Below are positions 9,894 to 17,160 of a stretch of DNA of 64,000 nucleotides, piece after piece. Every line of letters starts with the position of its first letter. Position 1 is the stretch's first letter. Below the pieces are notes generated by a model, which ran no database searches, was not told the origin of the DNA, and worked only from the letters and a program-made list of their open reading frames with translations. The stretch covers positions 113,257 through 177,256 of the forward strand of contig JAJEGI010000051.1 of assembly GCA_022819945.1 (NCBI GenBank), read 5' to 3'. This stretch comes from Candidatus Poribacteria bacterium (GTDB lineage: Bacteria > Poribacteria > WGA-4E > WGA-3G). Made by a program: the position numbers and the translations under genes.

Positions 9894-11192
9894 TTACGAA
9901 GCAGAGGGCATATCCTCTGATATTTTATAGTCTTTCAACCTATTTTGTAAGGTCCGGATGCTTATGCCTAATATTTCGGCTGTCTTTGTTCGATTACCGC
10001 CCTGCCATGCTAAAGTATCACGAATGAGGGCTTCTTCGACGGCTTTAAGGCTCGCGCCCAGAGGAACGGTTACTGTGCTTCGGTTTTCAGGCATACGGAT
10101 TTCTTCAGGCACGCTGACCGGTGGTTTTTGAAACGCCAAAATTTCTTCGGGTAGGTCCGTCGGCAGGATGCCGTTGCCGTCAGCAAAAAGGAGGGCATGG
10201 ATTAGGACATTTTCCAACTCTCGCACATTGCCGGGCCAGGGGTAGTTTTGAAGGCATGTAAATGTTTCGGGGAGTATTTTCCGTTCCGTTCGTCCGTAGG
10301 TATCGCAATGTTTCTCTACAAAATGTTCTGCTAACACACGGATGTCTTCTTGCCGTTCACGTAATGGCGGTAGAAAAATAGAGACAGCATTTAATCGATA
10401 ATAGAGATCCTTGCGAAAAGTGCCATTTTCGACGGATTGTGCAAGGTTAGAGTGTGTCGCTGCTATAATTCGGATGTCCACTGGGATTGGCTTTGTACCA
10501 CCGACCCGTTCAATCTTACACGTCTCAACAGCACGTAATAATTTCACCTGTAGGGATAGGGGCATATCTCCGATTTCATCAAGGAACAAGGTATTGTTGT
10601 GTGCCCTTTCAAATTTGCCGATGTGTTGTGTCCTTGCACCAGTAAAGGAACCCCTTTCATGTCCAAAGAGTTCGCTTTCGAGCAGTTGACCTGGAATGGC
10701 TGCACAATTAAGGGAAACCATTTCGTTCTCTGAACGGTCACTGTTGTGGTGTAAGGCTTGTGCAATCAGTTCTTTTCCGGTCCCGGTTTCGCCACAAATT
10801 AGCACTTTCGCCGTTGTGTTGGCGATCCTATCAATTTGTCGAAGAATTTCAATAATCTGAGGGCTTTTTCCGATAATACCGGCGTAATTGCCGTGTAATT
10901 CACTTCTTGAAATCGAATTTGTAAGTTGCAAGGCTCCTGCTTTTTTAGTTTGGCGGGCTTCTTCTATCCGCTGTGGTATTGGGTGCCCATTTCCGTTCTC
11001 AGAAACTGGTAAAACCGCATCGGCATCAGCTTTCGCGAGTTGTACACCCCTATCTTTTGCCACGATAGCAGCATCATAACCGTCTTTCTCAAGGAGATTT
11101 TCCAAATTTTTCAACATATCATTGGACACATTACCGAGAATAAAAACGTTTGCTTTATTATAGGGTTTACTATCTCTCGTTCTGTGAATCAT
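9894..11192 (-). CDS. Sigma-54-dependent transcriptional activator (NtrC family, no functional receiver)
   Basis: About 432 aa from the ATG at 11192 (GGTGAG upstream); a GTG at 11201 is an alternative. The AAA+ domain has Walker A GETGTGKE near residue 135, the sigma-54 contact loop as GSFTGA (usual GAFTGA) near 181, Walker B LFLDEIGD near 203, and the LRERQEDI and YPWPGNVREL motifs. A Fis-type helix-turn-helix ends the protein (GNRTKTAEILGISIRTLQNRL). The N-terminal ~100 residues look like a shortened, degenerate receiver and have no clear phospho-acceptor pocket. Activity is therefore probably set by expression level, as in HrpR/HrpS or PspF-like proteins. It carries an ECF-type promoter (11367-11393), and sigma-54 promoters lie at 16247, 16887 and 20197. 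Confidence 0.93.
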   Translation of the reverse strand: MIHRTRDSKPYNKANVFILGNVSNDMLKNLENLLEKDGYDAAIVAKDRGVQLAKADADAVLPVSENGNGHPIPQRIEEARQTKKAGALQLTNSISRSELHGNYAGIIGKSPQIIEILRQIDRIANTTAKVLICGETGTGKELIAQALHHNSDRSENEMVSLNCAAIPGQLLESELFGHERGSFTGARTQHIGKFERAHNNTLFLDEIGDMPLSLQVKLLRAVETCKIERVGGTKPIPVDIRIIAATHSNLAQSVENGTFRKDLYYRLNAVSIFLPPLRERQEDIRVLAEHFVEKHCDTYGRTERKILPETFTCLQNYPWPGNVRELENVLIHALLFADGNGILPTDLPEEILAFQKPPVSVPEEIRMPENRSTVTVPLGASLKAVEEALIRDTLAWQGGNRTKTAEILGISIRTLQNRLKDYKISEDMPSAS

Positions 11193-11366
11193 CAATCTCA
11201 CCTTTTCCTTCAGTCGTTAGGGGATCCGCTGTTATCTTGTTGTAGTTTTTGTGGTGGAACACACCGGTTCATTAGAAATCACCACGAAAACTAATACCGT
11301 TTAACCACCAATAGACTTTTTCATAAAATGCCCCTTAAAATAAAAATAGAGGCTTCATATTACTAT

Positions 11367-11393
11367 AACGCGTATATGGGCACGAAAGGTTGC
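11367..11393 (-). promoter_or_regulatory. ECF-type promoter upstream of the sigma-54 activator
   Basis: Minus strand: GCAAC, 18 bp, CGTT, followed by a leader like those of the ECF-propeller genes (ATGAAGCCTCTATTTTT). It is about 175 nt upstream of the EBP start codon. Its box and spacer class matches the promoter of ECF-propeller copy 4 exactly (20130-20156). This places the EBP gene in an ECF regulon (inference). Confidence 0.68.
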
Positions 11394-11454
11394 ATAAAAT
11401 AAAAAAAATGTGAGCTTGGTGTAAAATATTCCGTCTTTAGCGTGGAAATATGTT

Positions 11455-11506
11455 AAAAAACAGGTCATCAGCAGCGCGAATTCTCTTTGAAAGGCAATAG
11501 ACCTGT
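11455..11506 (-). terminator. Probable terminator after the STT3-like operon
   Basis: On the minus strand ACAGGTC and GACCTGT pair across a long loop and are followed by TTTTTT. It starts 4 nt after the stop codon of the STT3-like gene. The stem is short and the loop long, so the call is moderate. Confidence 0.45.
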
Positions 11507-11510
11507 CCGC

Positions 11511-13508
11511 TTACTTCACTGGATTTGTTGCGAGATATTTGGGATTTGACTGGATATCGGGAGCGTAGTGAACCTCCCATACCTTAACCGCTGCTTCTGA
11601 AAAATTTTCGGTAGGATATACAGGAATAAACGCACTGCTTAATTGTCTATGCAGAAACGTATTTGCGGGTTCTCTCTCTGTCGTTAGCATGATATGCGTG
11701 GCATCGTGTGTCTTCAGGAATTCTAAAACTTCGCGTTCGGACTTAGCAAAATAGACGTGCTGGTTATAGAGGTATATCCAGTGTTGTATAAAATGATCCT
11801 GATCAACAATGGTTTTGACATTAGATAGGACATTAAGTAGGCTGCCGAAACTCCAGTTTGCGGCAACGACAGCGGTATCTGGCAGATTATTTTTTATCCA
11901 GTCAAAGGCGTGTGCCTCTGCGCTATTTCCGGGTATCGCACGTCGGAAATGGGTAGCGGCAAGCAGGGTGCGCGTTGCGTGTCCACCGGTGGGTGTCCAG
12001 AAAAGTATGGTCCCCAGCATAATCGTGATAATAGCGGTCTTTAGTAAGCGTTGTGGTGTGCGTTTTTTTACTGGATTCCCATAAAAATCGGCAAGGAAAC
12101 AGATAAGGTCTGCGGCAAAAAAAGCGACAGACATACCGATAAAGAAGTCATAGCGTTTCGCATCACGTGCGAGCGCACACCAGAAAAGAAACCACATAGC
12201 AAAGGCAATATAGATCGGTTCATTTTTAGGCGTACTCTGTTTGCGCCAGGCAAGCACAATAAACCCGATGGCGCAGACACCAATGGCAGCAGTAAAGAAT
12301 AGATTGCCTGTTGCTGCGCCCCATAAACTATCAAGTCGGCTACGATAAAAGGTGGTGATTGCAAATAGTGTTAGCGGCGCGGCAAACAGTACACCTCGCG
12401 TTTTCCAAAAGCGGATGGCTGCCATAACAATGCCGAAGTATCCTAAAACAAAGACGCTGCCGTAGCGGAACATCCAATATTCAAGAAAAGGATTTTTAAG
12501 TTCTGCTACGGTTTTCATCAATTCATTTTGACTCAACGGCACAGTGGTACTGGCAAAGGTATCGCGTTGGAGCAACACATACCCGATTGCAAGTGCGATG
12601 CTGGCGAGTGTCAAGCCGAGTGCAAGGGGACGGGTGGACGGTTTGAGTTTCTCCGCCCAAGGTGTCTTTGTGATCAAGATGTATCGGAGGATACGTATCC
12701 CTAAAAACGCGAGCGGTGGCATTAGCATAAAAGCAAAGAGATGTTCTGCGAAACCGTATCCGTTTCGATAGGCAGGCGATGCGATGTAGAGTGTCGGAAC
12801 GAAGGTACAGACCCATATTAGATAATACCTTAGATCTGTTTCCGTTTCTGACCCAATGAATCGCCATATTTCAACACAAAGAATAATGCTTAAGAAGATA
12901 CCGAAACCTTCCCAGCTGATACCCCCCAGAAATACGATAAAACCACTGGTGAGTGTCCACCTCACGCGGGAGCTCGGGGATTGTCCTTTCAAAGATACAA
13001 GATAGGTTATGACGGCAAGTATACCGAGCATGAGGCACCAACTGTCTCTATCTCCAAGTCCGGTGCTGCTGCGTTCAATGCTGGCAGGAAGAGTTGCTAA
13101 AAATATCCCGACGATGCCAGCAACACGTAGATCGAAGGTATGCGCGAGAAAAAGGCAGAAGGCACCAAGTCCGATACAAAAACAGATGACGGGCATATAG
13201 AAAATAACGTGATAAAGTGAGATGTTTGGAAAGACGCGGGAGAGGATTTTGTATGTGTAAGCGAGGACATACGGATAGAGATTTAGGGTTTGCCCTAAAT
13301 CTCTACCGACGGGTAACCAGCGGCGCATATCGCGTACAGGGAGTTGTCCGTTTTCGGAAATGAGTTGCGCCTGCCAGTAGTAAAAATAACCGTCAGGGTC
13401 TGTCAGTTGCCCTGATGGGATTTTAGCCGAACTTTGAATACGAATTAAGAAAGAGCCAAACAAAACGACGATAAGAAGGGCAATCGTGCCGAGTGTTCGT
13501 ATCTCCAT
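11511..13508 (-). CDS. STT3/AglB/PglB-like oligosaccharyltransferase (GT66-type membrane protein)
   Basis: 665 aa, about 11-13 transmembrane segments and a C-terminal soluble part. Residues 37-45 (DPDGYFYYW) match the first acidic motif of STT3 (D-x-D before aromatic residues). GLGDRDSW near 150 matches the second acidic motif region. The place of the WWDYG signature, near residue 549, reads ANWSFGSLL, followed by the usual VDQDHF-type segment. The fold and motif order point to a lipid-linked glycan transferase acting at the periplasmic face, but the signature is degenerate, so acceptor recognition may differ. It is the last gene of an operon with a secreted Cys-rich peptide and three membrane or secreted proteins, downstream of a sigma-54 promoter. 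Glycosylation of a co-expressed surface protein is possible (inference). Confidence 0.75.
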   Translation of the reverse strand: MEIRTLGTIALLIVVLFGSFLIRIQSSAKIPSGQLTDPDGYFYYWQAQLISENGQLPVRDMRRWLPVGRDLGQTLNLYPYVLAYTYKILSRVFPNISLYHVIFYMPVICFCIGLGAFCLFLAHTFDLRVAGIVGIFLATLPASIERSSTGLGDRDSWCLMLGILAVITYLVSLKGQSPSSRVRWTLTSGFIVFLGGISWEGFGIFLSIILCVEIWRFIGSETETDLRYYLIWVCTFVPTLYIASPAYRNGYGFAEHLFAFMLMPPLAFLGIRILRYILITKTPWAEKLKPSTRPLALGLTLASIALAIGYVLLQRDTFASTTVPLSQNELMKTVAELKNPFLEYWMFRYGSVFVLGYFGIVMAAIRFWKTRGVLFAAPLTLFAITTFYRSRLDSLWGAATGNLFFTAAIGVCAIGFIVLAWRKQSTPKNEPIYIAFAMWFLFWCALARDAKRYDFFIGMSVAFFAADLICFLADFYGNPVKKRTPQRLLKTAIITIMLGTILFWTPTGGHATRTLLAATHFRRAIPGNSAEAHAFDWIKNNLPDTAVVAANWSFGSLLNVLSNVKTIVDQDHFIQHWIYLYNQHVYFAKSEREVLEFLKTHDATHIMLTTEREPANTFLHRQLSSAFIPVYPTENFSEAAVKVWEVHYAPDIQSNPKYLATNPVK

Positions 13509-13512
13509 GAGA

Positions 13513-14313
13513 TTATTGTTTACCCAACGTGCCGTCTACATCAATGGGATCGTAGAGCCATCTAAGAAAGGTTGTGTGGGTTGAAAAGGTGTAGAGAATT
13601 CGGTCCAACAGCATTGGATCTTGAACAGCGAGGCGTAATATACCATCATATTGCCCATATTTGTCAAACAGGCTTCTTATCCAGCGGCCATCTTCCTCTC
13701 GGATCGGCGTTGCTAACCAGAGCAGGGGTTCAAAGGTATCCAATATGAGCAGCCACGGTACATGCTTGGTGGTTGGGTCAATGCCGAGTCGATGATAGAG
13801 GAATTTTCTGCCTTCTGGGGTTTTCGCGAGGATGTATTGACCGATGCGGGAACAGCTATTGAGGCGTTGAACAGGAGACTGATCACCACCCCGCTCATAA
13901 GCACCCAACGTCCAATAAGCCGCCATGTAGGCATAGGCGATGAGCAACTCATCATCTCCAACATCTTCCATCCTTTGAACACCGAGTTGTTTCCTAAAGA
14001 AGACATCATAGTAGAGTTCTATAGAGGGTGGAACTTTGTAAAAGAAATCCTGAAACGTCGTAAAAGGTGCGTGTTGCGGATACTTTTTTGAGAGGAAATT
14101 GACGTATTCGTCGCTATCGGAAAGTTCTCGGAGCGTCTTTAGTTCGCTGTCTAACAACGGATAGCCGAATTTCTTTTTCAACAGAGCGACTGTCTGGCTC
14201 TCAAGTCTTGTGGGGTCTCGATTCTCGTGCCTGTATCCTGTTGATGTACCGATGGCAGCGAATGAACCGTCGATAAATGAAACGAGAAAATAGAGAGATA
14301 CTATGGTTTTCAT
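13513..14313 (-). CDS. Secreted protein of unknown function in the STT3 operon
   Basis: 266 aa with an N-terminal signal peptide (MKTIVSLYFLVSFIDGSFA). The mature part is rich in aromatic residues and predicted helical, and has one region with two cysteines at most. No family was recognised. It lies 15 nt after the preceding gene and 4 nt before the STT3-like gene, so it is surely cotranscribed. A role in the same envelope process is inferred from position only. Confidence 0.7.
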   Translation of the reverse strand: MKTIVSLYFLVSFIDGSFAAIGTSTGYRHENRDPTRLESQTVALLKKKFGYPLLDSELKTLRELSDSDEYVNFLSKKYPQHAPFTTFQDFFYKVPPSIELYYDVFFRKQLGVQRMEDVGDDELLIAYAYMAAYWTLGAYERGGDQSPVQRLNSCSRIGQYILAKTPEGRKFLYHRLGIDPTTKHVPWLLILDTFEPLLWLATPIREEDGRWIRSLFDKYGQYDGILRLAVQDPMLLDRILYTFSTHTTFLRWLYDPIDVDGTLGKQ

Positions 14314-14328
14314 AAGGTCCCTTTCCCT

Positions 14329-14640
14329 TTACTTTGATGCCATTTGCTGTGCTGTAGCAGCAGCCTTTCGACGCGCAAGACGCTTTTTTATCCTTGCTTC
14401 ATACTTTGCCCTGCGCTCTGCGCAGCATCCACAATTCTTCTCTTTCGGTGTTATGACGCTTTTGGGTGCCTGCGTGGTCCCTGGATCCGACTGCGTAGTG
14501 TTCGTCGTAGCGGACACTCTTGTTGTGCTAACAGGTTGTTTATGCAGTGGCAGCATATCAGTAGCGTATCCGATGCCGACCGCAGCGATTGCGAGGGCAG
14601 CGATGATACAGACGCCATAGAAGACGTGGGTATCTTTCAT
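14329..14640 (-). CDS. Small membrane-anchored protein with basic Cys-containing tail
   Basis: 103 aa from the ATG at 14640, chosen because AAGGAG precedes it and it starts 1 nt after the stop of the upstream gene. One N-terminal transmembrane helix (VFYGVCIIAALAIAAVGIGY) is followed by a Thr/Ser/Pro-rich stretch, then NCGCC and a strongly basic Ala/Arg/Lys helix (KYEARIKKRLARRKAAA). The Thr/Ser-rich part could be an O-glycan acceptor or a flexible linker. No known family was recognised. Confidence 0.65.
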   Translation of the reverse strand: MKDTHVFYGVCIIAALAIAAVGIGYATDMLPLHKQPVSTTRVSATTNTTQSDPGTTQAPKSVITPKEKNCGCCAERRAKYEARIKKRLARRKAAATAQQMASK

Positions 14641-14641
14641 T

Positions 14642-15706
14642 TTACTCACGCTCCTTCTCGGGTTGAATGAGGCGTTCAAGACGTGTCGCGACTTCAGGAT
14701 CAGATTGCTTAAGCCGGTGAAACCCTTCTTTGGTACCGTATCGGTTCAAGGTCTCCATAGCACGGTTTAAGCGTTCGGGTGAAAAGTGTTGAAGCAGTGT
14801 GTTCTGAAACTGTGCCTCGATTGGGAATCCGGATATATCCGGTATGTGTTGTTTCAGAAGTTCCGCATCACTTCCTTGGGTAATTTGCGGCACTTGCGTT
14901 AAGTCCTCAGGTGCTGATAATTCGTCAGCATTTGTGTTAAGTACGGACGAGGTATTATCAACCTCTTCCACGACATCCACTGCGTTTGAAGTGAAGGCTG
15001 ATTCGGTTGACGGCGGCGACGGCTCGGTACCCGCTGGTGTTGATTCTGTAACAATGTTTGCGGCGTTCTGTCGGATATTATCAGCCCAATCGACATCACC
15101 GTCGTATCCATTGAAATATCCACGCATCCAAACCTTATTGCTCCAATCGCTTCTAAACCGGTTTAGGACAGCAAGCGTATATTCGCGTGTAGATTGTTTA
15201 TCCGTCACATCGACATGGAAATCCAACTCAATAAAAAGTTCGGCGAGTTCTTTTCGCATCATCGGTTCATAATCGGCGTAGTCGCCGGTCGGAAAACTCT
15301 CACGAAAGTTTTTTTCTTGTAGTTCCCTCGCAGAAGATTTGATGCCTTGCGATTCAAGGAAGTCCCACCACAACACAAGATTAAACCCCGGAAAGATCGC
15401 ATCCTGTTTTCGCTTGTATTCCAAATATTCCGGGGATTGCATGGCTTTCTTCAGGGCTTGCATATCGGCATCATCTGTTCTGCTCTCAAGCATGTATTCT
15501 ATATCACGCGCTGCCCTTTCTCTGAGCGTTTCTTCATATCTCTCCTCAGAAGACTTCGGTGCTTCGGCAATATGTGGTTCAGGTGTGGTAGCTCTGTATG
15601 TGACGACGGGTTCCATCTGCTTCGGTTGGAACACTATCCATCCGATCGCACAGAGTCCAAGAACGATGGCAAGAATGCTAATGCTATAGAAAGGTCTTAT
15701 CTTCAT
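14642..15706 (-). CDS. Membrane-anchored protein of unknown function, STT3 operon
   Basis: 354 aa. One N-terminal helix (about residues 8-27) is followed by a charged, mainly helical domain, then a Ser/Thr/Asn/Pro-rich segment near 215-275 and a helical C-terminus. TAGGAG precedes the ATG directly after the intercistronic hairpin at 15722-15762. The stop overlaps the ribosome-binding region of the next gene. No family was recognised. The low-complexity middle resembles a stalk or glycosylated linker (inference). Confidence 0.7.
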   Translation of the reverse strand: MKIRPFYSISILAIVLGLCAIGWIVFQPKQMEPVVTYRATTPEPHIAEAPKSSEERYEETLRERAARDIEYMLESRTDDADMQALKKAMQSPEYLEYKRKQDAIFPGFNLVLWWDFLESQGIKSSARELQEKNFRESFPTGDYADYEPMMRKELAELFIELDFHVDVTDKQSTREYTLAVLNRFRSDWSNKVWMRGYFNGYDGDVDWADNIRQNAANIVTESTPAGTEPSPPSTESAFTSNAVDVVEEVDNTSSVLNTNADELSAPEDLTQVPQITQGSDAELLKQHIPDISGFPIEAQFQNTLLQHFSPERLNRAMETLNRYGTKEGFHRLKQSDPEVATRLERLIQPEKERE

Positions 15707-15721
15707 TGTGCTAAACTCCTA

Positions 15722-15762
15722 TATATTCAGTGTTGCTCCGGATCGAAGCAACACTGAATATA
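15722..15762 (-). promoter_or_regulatory. Perfect 16-bp intercistronic hairpin
   Basis: TATATTCAGTGTTGCT pairs exactly with AGCAACACTGAATATA around a 9-nt loop. It lies 16 nt after the stop of the Cys-rich peptide gene and just before the ribosome-binding site of the next gene, with no T-run. It probably stabilises or processes the operon transcript so that the small peptide is made in excess, or acts as a leaky terminator (inference). Confidence 0.6.
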
Positions 15763-15777
15763 AGTTAAATGTAAAGA

Positions 15778-16035
15778 CTAACAAGCATCTATAGCAGCGT
15801 AACAAGCCTTTTCCGCATCTTTTTTGGCATCTCTACACCAATTGGAGTCGCTGCCATACTTTTTGCATGTGACTGTGGCATAATTGGCTTCTTGAAAACA
15901 GATTTCTTGTAAGTCTGCACAGGGATTGTTAGTGTCAGATGGAGATGCATCCAAGTTGTTGAACATTGTGAAACCGATAGTTACCACAAAGATTACTGCC
16001 AGAAGCGGGAGGCTGTTGATCCAAAATTTTTTCAT
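15778..16035 (-). CDS. Small secreted six-cysteine peptide
   Basis: 85 aa. A basic start and a hydrophobic segment (about residues 8-27) form a signal peptide or single anchor. The ~55-residue remainder is acidic and polar with six cysteines (in PCAD, EICF, VTCKK, NWCRD, KACY and the C-terminal C), enough for three disulfides. No family was recognised. It is the first gene of the operon that ends with the STT3-like gene, about 200 nt downstream of a near-consensus sigma-54 promoter (16247-16263), and is followed by a strong hairpin. It could be an abundant surface or structural peptide, a signal, or a toxin-like molecule; nothing in the sequence decides. Confidence 0.7.
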   Translation of the reverse strand: MKKFWINSLPLLAVIFVVTIGFTMFNNLDASPSDTNNPCADLQEICFQEANYATVTCKKYGSDSNWCRDAKKDAEKACYAAIDAC

Positions 16036-16246
16036 GGTTCTTTTATTCCTTTTTGTTCTGTCCCACTTGATGGTGTCGGGGTTTCACCGAATCGCCTAAG
16101 TGGAGACAAGGTTTAGGTTTTATGCTTTTTTATCATAATCGGGTTATAGACAAATCAGTTTTGATTGTCCTAAGTCATTCCCCTTGCAGTGCGACTACAA
16201 GGACTTTCTGAATATAGTATGGCATATTCAGCATGTCTATATAGCA

Positions 16247-16263
16247 GCAATTATCGTGCCAAT
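16247..16263 (-). promoter_or_regulatory. Sigma-54 promoter of the Cys-rich peptide/STT3 operon
   Basis: Minus strand TTGGCACG-ATAA-TTGC, an almost exact match to the -24/-12 consensus with 10 bp between GG and GC. It directs transcription towards the gene at 16035. The leader of about 200 nt (16036-16240) has no gene. Confidence 0.8.
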
Positions 16264-16326
16264 TAGCAGAACCTACATCTTTAGTGATACCCGTAACGGA
16301 CAACTGTGTGAATCCTGCATAGTATG

Positions 16327-16364
16327 GCAAATTTTGCACATATAACCCTGCATTTTCTGCATAA
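16327..16364 (-). promoter_or_regulatory. Candidate activator-binding elements upstream of sigma-54 promoter a
   Basis: GCAAATTTTGC (16327-16337) and TGCATAA (16358-16364). The first lies 65 bp upstream of the promoter's -24 box and the second 31 bp further. The promoter at 16887 has the same pair at 64 bp and the same 31-bp spacing, preceded in both cases by AATCCTG. Candidate enhancer sites for the EBP. Confidence 0.5.
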
Positions 16365-16436
16365 CGCCAAACCACATAGATTTAGCACACGACATTTCAG
16401 ACATCTCAACAACAACCCAACGCAGGCATTACGAAA

Positions 16437-16721
16437 CTATATTGTATTGGCATGCCCCCTATTAAACATCTCTTTGTTGATGTACAAATCATCTGACCCG
16501 CGCCAGACGTGAGCGACCACGCGACGGTAGACATCAGTAGCCACTGACTTGATTCTAACCTGTTTTCCCTCTATAAGGCATTTTAAATACGCAGTAGATC
16601 TCTGTCCCTCCAGAGTGCTGCTTTCGGGTGCGTTTATATTCGCCAAACGGATTGTTTGGTTGGAGGTCTTAAAGGTATCGCCATCAATTACGTATGTCAC
16701 GTACGCTGAGTATTCGTACAC
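16437..16721 (-). CDS. Staphylococcal-nuclease-like (SNase/TNase) protein
   Basis: 94 aa from a GTG at 16721 that has AAGAGGTG upstream; a TTG at 16739 in frame would add six residues. The order VIDGDTF, IRLANINAPES, DVYRRVVA matches the Ca2+-binding/catalytic Asp, Arg35, Glu43 and Arg87 positions of staphylococcal nuclease, so the active site looks complete. The protein is shorter than the usual ~140-150 residues and has no signal peptide, so it is either cytoplasmic or exported by an unseen route. A sigma-54 promoter (16887-16903) lies about 160 nt upstream, which would link it to the EBP regulon. Confidence 0.75.
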   Translation of the reverse strand: MYEYSAYVTYVIDGDTFKTSNQTIRLANINAPESSTLEGQRSTAYLKCLIEGKQVRIKSVATDVYRRVVAHVWRGSDDLYINKEMFNRGHANTI

Positions 16722-16886
16722 TTTTTCACCTCTTCTCAAAAAAATTATAGTTTTATTCGGAACTTTGAATTTCTATAGCGAACAACGTCTACACTCACAT
16801 TTTTATTTTTAGATTTATGCTGTTTCATAATCTGTGGCTAAACATCCTAAATATGTTTAAGTAACTCAATACACCCAAATAATTTA

Positions 16887-16903
16887 GCAATTATCGTGCC
16901 AAT
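16887..16903 (-). promoter_or_regulatory. Sigma-54 promoter of the SNase-like gene
   Basis: Minus strand TTGGCACG-ATAA-TTGC, identical to the site at 16247-16263 over the core. The flanks (AGTGA and AATCCTG further upstream) are also related, so the two promoter regions are homologous or under the same constraint. 16740-16886 otherwise holds only an A+T-rich leader. Confidence 0.8.
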
Positions 16904-16965
16904 AGGTAAAATCTATGCTATTAGTGAATTTCAAAAAATATAAGCACGCAAATCCTGAGCCTTCG

Positions 16966-17003
16966 GCAAATTATGCTTATTTAAATGTGTAAATCTTGCA
17001 TAA
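16966..17003 (-). promoter_or_regulatory. Candidate activator-binding elements upstream of sigma-54 promoter b
   Basis: GCAAATTATGC (16966-16976) and TGCATAA (16997-17003), 64 bp upstream of the -24 box and 31 bp apart, the same layout as at 16327-16364. Confidence 0.5.
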
Positions 17004-17034
17004 TTCTATCTATAAGGCATAGGGAGCAGGAGGG

Positions 17035-17070
17035 CGCGACCCAGAGTGCTTCGCAGTGAGAATCCTACAG
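17035..17070. repeat. 36-bp dispersed repeat, copy 1
   Basis: Begins CGCGACCCAGAGTGCTTCGC and ends AATCCTACAG. A copy with one mismatch lies at 28541-28576; shorter pieces (GCTTCGCAGTGAGAA) occur near 56764 and 57467. Intergenic in each case. Confidence 0.85.
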
Positions 17071-17160
17071 AAGAAGGTCGCTTCTACAGGGAAAGATTTG
17101 AGTGGAAGATTGAAATATTTTGGATAAAAAAGAATCAAGCACGCTAACAAAATACGGTGT

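Noticed and set aside
11210..11272. 20-codon frame just upstream of the sigma-54 activator gene (a possible leader peptide)
   Set aside because: No ribosome-binding site and no attenuator-like structure seen; too short to support.
11378..11393. Plus-strand GGCACG...TTGC resembling a sigma-54 promoter
   Set aside because: GG-GC spacing is 11 instead of 10 bp and the direction leads away from any gene; the bases belong to the minus-strand ECF promoter.
16175..16375. Minus-strand frame of 66 codons between the Cys-rich peptide and SNase genes
   Set aside because: It overlaps the sigma-54 promoter and its upstream elements and has no ribosome-binding site or family features.
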